Both the position numbers and the translations under genes were made by a program. Below are positions 59,202 through 64,000 of a stretch of DNA of 64,000 nucleotides, piece by piece. The notes under the pieces are model-generated. The model searched no databases. It was not told the DNA's origin and worked only from the letters and a program-made list of their open reading frames with translations. The stretch spans positions 1-64,000 of the forward strand of contig CADEDH010000012.1 in assembly GCA_902826025.1 (NCBI GenBank). The letters run 5' to 3'. The stretch is from an uncultured Actinomycetes bacterium (GTDB lineage Bacteria > Actinomycetota > Acidimicrobiia > Acidimicrobiales > SZUA-35). Each line of letters starts with the position of its first letter. The first letter of the stretch is position 1.

Positions 59202-61892
59202 TCAGCAGCGGCCGATGGCGACGAAGGAGGCGGCCGTGGCGGCCTGGACGTCGTCGAGGGTTCTGGCCAGCTCCTGGCGGGCCCCCACCAGGGCGGCGGC
59301 GGGGGCCGCGCCGGCCCTGATCAGCCGATGCAGCTCCTCCATCAGGGGCGGGACCACGCTGGCGTCGGGCACCACCGTCACCGGCGCGATCACGGTGCGC
59401 ACCCCCACCTGGAGGAGGGCGGCGGCCGTACCCAGCAACTCGTCGCCGTGGCGCACCGAGGCCCGCCCGGCGTCGCACGCCGGGAGGATCACGGTGGTGG
59501 GAGCCGGCGACAGCGACTCCAGGTCGTAGACGGTGAGGGGCCCGTCGTGGAGTCCGAGGGCGGAGAACATGGGGTTGTCGGCGCGGAACGACCCGTGGGC
59601 GGCCAGATGGACCAGATCGGCCTCGGCCATGGCCCGGGTGACGGCGGGCACCGTGGCCTGCTCCCCGGTGAGGACGGTGGCCCCAGTGTGGATGCTCCGC
59701 AACCGCTCGATCTCGTCCTCGCCCCCCGGCACCCCTGCCCCGCAGACCAGCAGCGCCCGTCCCGACCCGACCATCTCGTGACCCCCGCCGTCACCGGAAC
59801 GGGAGCCGGTCCCCGCCCACAGGCACCCGCTGGGACTCACGGTCACCGTCCGGTGGGCCAACGACGGCAGCACCGGCCAGGGCAGTCCCTGTAGCGGCCC
59901 GGTGGGCACCACCACCACGTCGACCGCCGGCGGCAGGCCGAGCTTGGCCACCAGGCGCTCGTCGAGCGCGGTGGCGATGGCATCCAGGGCGTCACGGGTG
60001 GCCCGCAGGGCATCGTCGCTCCCCTGCCCGTAGGCCAGGCGGGCCAGCGTGGCCCCGATCCGGCGGACCGCGTCATCCACCTCGTCGAGCCGGCCCAGCC
60101 AGTGCAGCCGGACGGCGGCCGCCGCCGAGCCGCCCCCGTCGCCACCCGTGCCCTCGACCACCACGGCGTGGAGCTCGCCCGCCACCGAGAAGTACTCCAC
60201 CAGCACCCCGGAACCCAGCGAGCGCCGCAACGTCGGCAGATCGGCCTCCACCGTCCGGGCGCCGACCTTCGACGGCCGGCCACCGGCCGCCGAGCGGCTG
60301 AGATCGCGAATCCGGCGCTCCAGGCCGGCGATGCGATGGTCGGGGTCGACGTCGTCGAACGGGTCGGCCGTGCCCGTCATCACCGACACGTGCACCTCCC
60401 GCAGCTCGGTGAGGGCCCGGGCCAGCGGGCTGTCGGGCTCGGGCCGAACGGGAGCGGCCGACAACGCCCCGGCGTGCCACCGCTCGGCCCAGGCCAGGGT
60501 CTCCAGCGGGTCGCCGTCCTCGGTGGCCAGCTGCAACCCCAGCTCGGCCAGCTCGGCGGCGTTGATCGACACGTGGGCCCGCAGCTCTGTGGACCCGAGC
60601 GTGGCCCGGTGCTCCTCTACCACCGCCATGCCGGCCGACAGGGCGGCCTTGGCCGCGGCCCGGTCGCCGTCGGCCAGGCGGAGGGCGGCGGTGGCCAGCC
60701 AGGCCGTGGCCCGCAGGGCGGCCGAGCCGTCGGCCACCTCCCCGGCCAGGGGGGCGAGCTGGGCCCGGGCTTCGTCGATGAGCCCCAGGGCGAGCGCTGT
60801 GCGCCCGGCGAAGGTCCGCACCTCCAACGCCTCGCGCCGCCAGCCGCTGGCCGTGAGGTGCTCGGCCGAGGCCACGGCCCGGCGCAGCAGCGACTCGCTG
60901 GGCGGTGACCGACGGGCGGCGGCGGTGAGGCCCACGTGCTCGGCCAGGGCCACCCACGGGGCCCGCTCCGAATCCCGGAACAGGGCCGCCGCCGCCTCCG
61001 CCTCCCGCTCCCCCTCGGCCAGATCCCCCCCGGCGAGATGGGCCCGAGCCGCCAGCAGCCGGGCCTCGGCCTCGTCGAGCCGGTTCCCGGTGGCAGTGGC
61101 GAGGGCAACGGCCCGACCGGCGGCCACTGCGGCGTCGGCGTAGAGGCCGCCGGCCAGCAGCACGTTGCAGGTGTCGATCTCCAGCGTCCCTATTAACCGG
61201 GGCGGGGAGCCGAGCACCCGGTATCGCTGGCGTGCGTCGTCGAACCACCGCAGCGCTGCCGGCAGGTCGCCCCGACGGCTGGCGGCGAACCCGAGGTTCT
61301 GGGTGGCACCGGCGGCCAGCATCTGCTGACCCAGACCATTCGCCAGGTCGAGCGCGGTGGCGAAATCGGCCTCTCCATGGGCCACCAGGCCCTGCATAGT
61401 CTTGGCGATGCCCCGATTGAGCAGGAGGCGGACCCGGCCCAGATCGTCAGCCCCTCCAGCCAACATCGGCTCGGCCTCGTCGAACCAGCTGGCCGCCTCG
61501 GCCATCGCCCCCTGGTGCATGGCCAGGAAACCCCGCTGCATGACCAACCGGCCCCGGGAGCCGGGCATCTCGAGGTGCGGCTCGGCCAGCTCGAGCTGAT
61601 GATGGGCTGCCGCCGTGTCGCCAGTGAGGAGAAGGCAGGTGGCGAGGCTCAGGCGGATCTCGGCCTCGAGCACGGTCAGCCCGTGGCGGCCGGCCAGCCC
61701 GATGCCCTGGTCCAGGGTGTGCAGCGCCTGATCCAGGTGGCCGGTCTCGGCGTGGGCCCGGCCCAGCGCCCACGTGGCGGTCACCTGCTCCACCGGCGTG
61801 ACGTCGGGTTCGGCCAGTAGCTCCTGGGACCAGCGCAGAGCATCGCCGGGGCGGCTCTGTACGCAGTCGAGGGCGCGTTGGGCCCGGTTCAC
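59202..61892 (-). CDS. TPR-CHAT protein (caspase/separase-like protease domain)
   Basis: This 896-residue protein has about 450 N-terminal residues of TPR-like helical repeats (GHLDQALHTLDQGIGLAGRH; GDTAAAHHQLELAEPHLEM), a linker, and a C-terminal CHAT domain. The catalytic His766 is in LVHLAAHGSF and Cys806 in ILPACDAGRA, the expected dyad order and spacing. GTG 61892 has GGGAGG about 9 nt upstream. It is divergent from an S8 protease gene and near an ECF sigma factor gene. TPR-CHAT proteases act as triggered peptidases in stress or defence; the trigger here is unknown. Confidence 0.9.
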   Translation of the reverse strand: MNRAQRALDCVQSRPGDALRWSQELLAEPDVTPVEQVTATWALGRAHAETGHLDQALHTLDQGIGLAGRHGLTVLEAEIRLSLATCLLLTGDTAAAHHQLELAEPHLEMPGSRGRLVMQRGFLAMHQGAMAEAASWFDEAEPMLAGGADDLGRVRLLLNRGIAKTMQGLVAHGEADFATALDLANGLGQQMLAAGATQNLGFAASRRGDLPAALRWFDDARQRYRVLGSPPRLIGTLEIDTCNVLLAGGLYADAAVAAGRAVALATATGNRLDEAEARLLAARAHLAGGDLAEGEREAEAAAALFRDSERAPWVALAEHVGLTAAARRSPPSESLLRRAVASAEHLTASGWRREALEVRTFAGRTALALGLIDEARAQLAPLAGEVADGSAALRATAWLATAALRLADGDRAAAKAALSAGMAVVEEHRATLGSTELRAHVSINAAELAELGLQLATEDGDPLETLAWAERWHAGALSAAPVRPEPDSPLARALTELREVHVSVMTGTADPFDDVDPDHRIAGLERRIRDLSRSAAGGRPSKVGARTVEADLPTLRRSLGSGVLVEYFSVAGELHAVVVEGTGGDGGGSAAAAVRLHWLGRLDEVDDAVRRIGATLARLAYGQGSDDALRATRDALDAIATALDERLVAKLGLPPAVDVVVVPTGPLQGLPWPVLPSLAHRTVTVSPSGCLWAGTGSRSGDGGGHEMVGSGRALLVCGAGVPGGEDEIERLRSIHTGATVLTGEQATVPAVTRAMAEADLVHLAAHGSFRADNPMFSALGLHDGPLTVYDLESLSPAPTTVILPACDAGRASVRHGDELLGTAAALLQVGVRTVIAPVTVVPDASVVPPLMEELHRLIRAGAAPAAALVGARQELARTLDDVQAATAASFVAIGRC

Positions 61893-62048
61893 CGGAACGG
61901 ACCTCCCGAACGACTAGAAAGGCTTGACAGGCAGAGCGGCGACACCTCCATGTTGCCTGTGGGTGATCAGGATTCCACGTATTTCCGGCCGACCGGCGCG
62001 CTCGTCTTCTTGCCGCCGGTTGATCGCGAGCTGTGCACGAGAGGGAGT

Positions 62049-63491
62049 ATGAACGACTTTCCAGAAGGTTGGGAACTCTACGATCCAGTTCCACGCAACC
62101 CCGAGGGCCGTGGGTTCTGGCTCGACCGGGTGGTGTTCGACACCGACAGCAACGGCCGTCCGTGCATCTATGAGCCCGGCGAGCTGATCGTCTCCCAGTC
62201 GACGCTCGAGACCAAGCGGACCCGGGACCGCATCGGCTGGTTTCGGGGCGAGCACAGGCTGTTCGGCGACCTGGTGCTGCTCACCGAGGTCGATAATGTG
62301 GTGGCCCGGGCCAGAGACATACGGGCTGCTGGCGGCCAGGCGCAACCCAACCACGTGCTCTTCGCCGACTCCTTCACCGGGGGATGGGTGCACGGCAACC
62401 CTGCCTCGTTCGGCAACCCTGCCTCGTTCGGCAACCCTGCCTCGTTCGGCAACCCCGCCTCGTTCGGCAACCCCGCCTCGTTCGGCAACCCCGCCTCGTT
62501 CGGCAACCCCTTGGGCTACCCCGGCCTGGGCGGCGGCTGTTGCTCGGACTGCTACGGAACCTGGCAGCCGCCGGTGGGACCGGCCGACGTCCCCCGCAAG
62601 TCGCTGGCGCTGGCCGTCCCGCCCCCGCCGGCCCCCACGGTCGACCCAGGGGTCGGCAAAGGGGTGAGCGTCCGGATCATCGACACCGGGCTCGCTACCG
62701 ACGACTACCGGCCCGCCTTCCTCACCAACGACGAATGCGCCTATTCCGACAGGGTCGACGTCCCGAACACCGACGACGACGGTTGCATCGACACCACCGC
62801 CGGCCATGGCACCTTCATCGCCGGGATCATCGACCGCATGGCGCCTGCCGCCAACGTGCGTATCGACCGGATGCTCGACACGTTCGGCGTCGGCAACGAC
62901 GCCGACATCGGCTACCTCATCGCCAAGATCGCGCTCGAAGGCCCGCCCGACCTGCTCAACCTGTCCCTGAGCGGGTACACCGAGGACGATCAGCCCCCGA
63001 TGGTGATGACGGAGGCCATCCGGCTCCTGACCGGCCGGGGCGGGCGGTCCCGGCTAGGCGGGTACGGCTCGCGCTCCATCGTGGTGGCGTCGGCCGGCAA
63101 CAGCTCGTCGTGCCGGAAGGCCTGGCCGGCTGCGCTGCCCGATGTGATCTCGGTCGGCGCCCTGAGCCCAACCGGACCGGCCTGGTTCACCAACTTCGGA
63201 CCGTGGGTGAAGGCTTGTGCACCCGGGGTCGACATCGTCAGCCGCTTCTTCGAACGGGACCCGTCGCTGCCCGAGCCTCCGGAGCACATCCCGCGGGATT
63301 CGACCGGCTCTCCGTTCGAGGGTTGGGCGTCGTGGAGCGGTACCTCCTTCAGCGCCCCCATCGTGGTGGGCGCGCTCATCCAGCGCCACCACCTCGGGGA
63401 GCCGCTGGGCAAGGCCGTCCGCTCTCTGATCTACGACCCCCGACTCACCCGCATGCCCGGGCTGGGGGCGATCGTCAACGTCCACCCGTGA
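62049..63491 (+). CDS. S8 (subtilisin-like) serine protease with hexapeptide-repeat linker
   Basis: This is 480 residues from ATG 62049 (GAGGGAG just upstream); ATG 61950 would add 33 residues. An N-terminal domain of about 115 residues (EGWELYDPVPRNPEGRGFWL; CIYEPGELIVSQSTL) precedes six NPASFG repeats (about 117-152) and a GGCCSDCYG cysteine motif. The subtilase domain has catalytic Asp212 (RIIDTGLA), His253 (AGHGTFIAG), the oxyanion Asn in VVASAGNSS and Ser433 (GTSFSAPIV). No signal peptide is visible, so a cytoplasmic role is possible. It lies between the CHAT and sigma genes. Confidence 0.9.
   Translation: MNDFPEGWELYDPVPRNPEGRGFWLDRVVFDTDSNGRPCIYEPGELIVSQSTLETKRTRDRIGWFRGEHRLFGDLVLLTEVDNVVARARDIRAAGGQAQPNHVLFADSFTGGWVHGNPASFGNPASFGNPASFGNPASFGNPASFGNPASFGNPLGYPGLGGGCCSDCYGTWQPPVGPADVPRKSLALAVPPPPAPTVDPGVGKGVSVRIIDTGLATDDYRPAFLTNDECAYSDRVDVPNTDDDGCIDTTAGHGTFIAGIIDRMAPAANVRIDRMLDTFGVGNDADIGYLIAKIALEGPPDLLNLSLSGYTEDDQPPMVMTEAIRLLTGRGGRSRLGGYGSRSIVVASAGNSSSCRKAWPAALPDVISVGALSPTGPAWFTNFGPWVKACAPGVDIVSRFFERDPSLPEPPEHIPRDSTGSPFEGWASWSGTSFSAPIVVGALIQRHHLGEPLGKAVRSLIYDPRLTRMPGLGAIVNVHP
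62394..62510 (+). repeat. 18-bp tandem repeat inside the S8 protease gene
   Basis: Six complete 18-bp units (GGCAACCCNGCCTCGTTC) run from 62394 to 62501, followed by a 9-bp partial unit to 62510. The first three have T at the N position and the last three C, so a three-unit block seems to have been duplicated. They encode GNPASF repeats. Confidence 0.95.
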
Positions 63492-63529
63492 TACCGCCCC
63501 CACCACCTTCGCCACGAGGACCGTACCTG

Positions 63530-64000
63530 ATGATCCCGCCTAGGCTGACTGACGTGAAGCCCGATCTCCCCCGGCTCGTCGCCGCCGCCCAGCAGGGCGA
63601 AGCGGAGGCGTGGAACGCACTGGTGGAGCAGTTCGCCGGTCTGGTGTGGCACGTGATCCGGGGGTTCCGGCTCTCGAACGCCGCGGCCGAAGACGTGTAC
63701 CAGACCACCTGGCTCCGACTGGCCGAGCACCTCGACCGGATCCGTCAACCCGAGAGCCTCGGGGGCTGGCTGGCCCGCACGGCCCGCAACGAATGCCTGC
63801 GGGCGGTGAAGCTGGGGGGCCGGGAGGATCTGCGGAGCGATCTCGATGTCGATCTGGTGGACCGGACGGCCGCCCCAGTCGACCGGGCGTCGGAGACCGA
63901 AGTGGCCAACGAGATCCTGTGGCGGGCCTTCGCCACCTTGTCGCAGGCCTGCCAGCAGCTCCTGCGCCTTCTGATCGCCGAGCCGCCCCTGCCCTACGAC
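63530..64000 (+). CDS. ECF RNA polymerase sigma factor, 3'-truncated by the window edge
   Basis: 157 codons are present before the edge. Region 2 reads AWNALVEQFAGLVWHVIRGF, then AAEDVYQTTWLRLAEHLDRI and SLGGWLARTARNECLRAV. Region 4 begins AFATLSQACQQLLRLLIAEP. ACGAGGA lies about 10 nt before ATG 63530; an in-frame GTG at 63554 is an alternative. It begins 38 bp after the S8 protease stop on the same strand, so the two are probably co-transcribed. The TPR-CHAT gene is just beyond, which suggests proteolytic control of this sigma factor, by inference. Confidence 0.9.
   Translation, partial: MIPPRLTDVKPDLPRLVAAAQQGEAEAWNALVEQFAGLVWHVIRGFRLSNAAAEDVYQTTWLRLAEHLDRIRQPESLGGWLARTARNECLRAVKLGGREDLRSDLDVDLVDRTAAPVDRASETEVANEILWRAFATLSQACQQLLRLLIAEPPLPYD

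Noticed and set aside
59921-61248. Plus-strand frames inside the CHAT gene
   Set aside because: Antisense to a clear TPR-CHAT coding sequence and Ser/Arg/Ala-rich only.
62394-62510. CRISPR-like tandem repeat
   Set aside because: Units are contiguous without spacers and translate to NPASFG in an intact protease gene.
1-64000. tRNA, rRNA, insertion sequences, integrase or attachment sites
   Set aside because: I saw no cloverleaf, rRNA signature, transposase or integrase reading frame; a tRNA scan would settle short misses.

Overview
The window is a GC-rich, gene-dense stretch of an actinobacterial chromosome. I infer Actinomycetota, possibly the Acidimicrobiia or a relative. Support comes from six LLM-class (F420/FMN) oxidoreductases, a mycothiol-type maleylpyruvate isomerase fold, a SigE-type ECF sigma factor, a biotin-dependent acyl-CoA carboxylase pair, many 14-helix drug exporters, and at least eleven genes whose start lies 6-8 nt after a TAnnnT -10 box (leaderless style). 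I see no rRNA, tRNA, transposase, CRISPR array or prophage block.

Layout. 1-9.7 kb: oxidoreductases, a lipoprotein L,D-transpeptidase, an SLC41/MgtE-type cation transporter, a divergent TetR/MFS pair with a visible operator, thiol peroxidase, an SDR and a phage-endolysin-like GH19/M15 protein. 10-13.3 kb: a leftward unit (small membrane protein, DHA2 exporter, PrmA-like methyltransferase) behind an operator/promoter. 13.4-18 kb: acyl-CoA carboxylase beta and alpha subunits plus a PhyH dioxygenase. 18-31 kb: stress protein, deoC, palindromic repeats, ECF sigma with a membrane partner, three MFS carriers, a beta-lactamase-fold hydrolase in frame with the preceding MFS gene, and a GntR/DUF1648 operon. 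31-45 kb: CobW GTPase, SMP-30, GH32, OafA-like acyltransferase, a Ltp2-like thiolase homologue with its DUF35 partner, amidohydrolase and a Baeyer-Villiger monooxygenase. 45-59 kb: VapBC, dihydropyrimidinase, tandem membrane paralogues, rtcB, an IpdAB-like CoA-transferase pair, a second divergent TetR/MFS pair and two more LLM oxidoreductases. 59.2-64 kb: a TPR-CHAT protease homologue, an S8 serine protease and an ECF sigma factor running off the right edge.

How they fit. Most genes look like accessory catabolism of lipids, terpenoids or xenobiotics (acyl-CoA carboxylase, PhyH, thiolase/DUF35, CoA-transferase, BVMO, LLM enzymes) plus export. The two most unusual signals are the CHAT / subtilase / ECF-sigma locus, which looks like a protease-controlled transcription switch, and a family of 47-49 nt palindromic elements with GAAC/GTTC-type ends at six places between genes.
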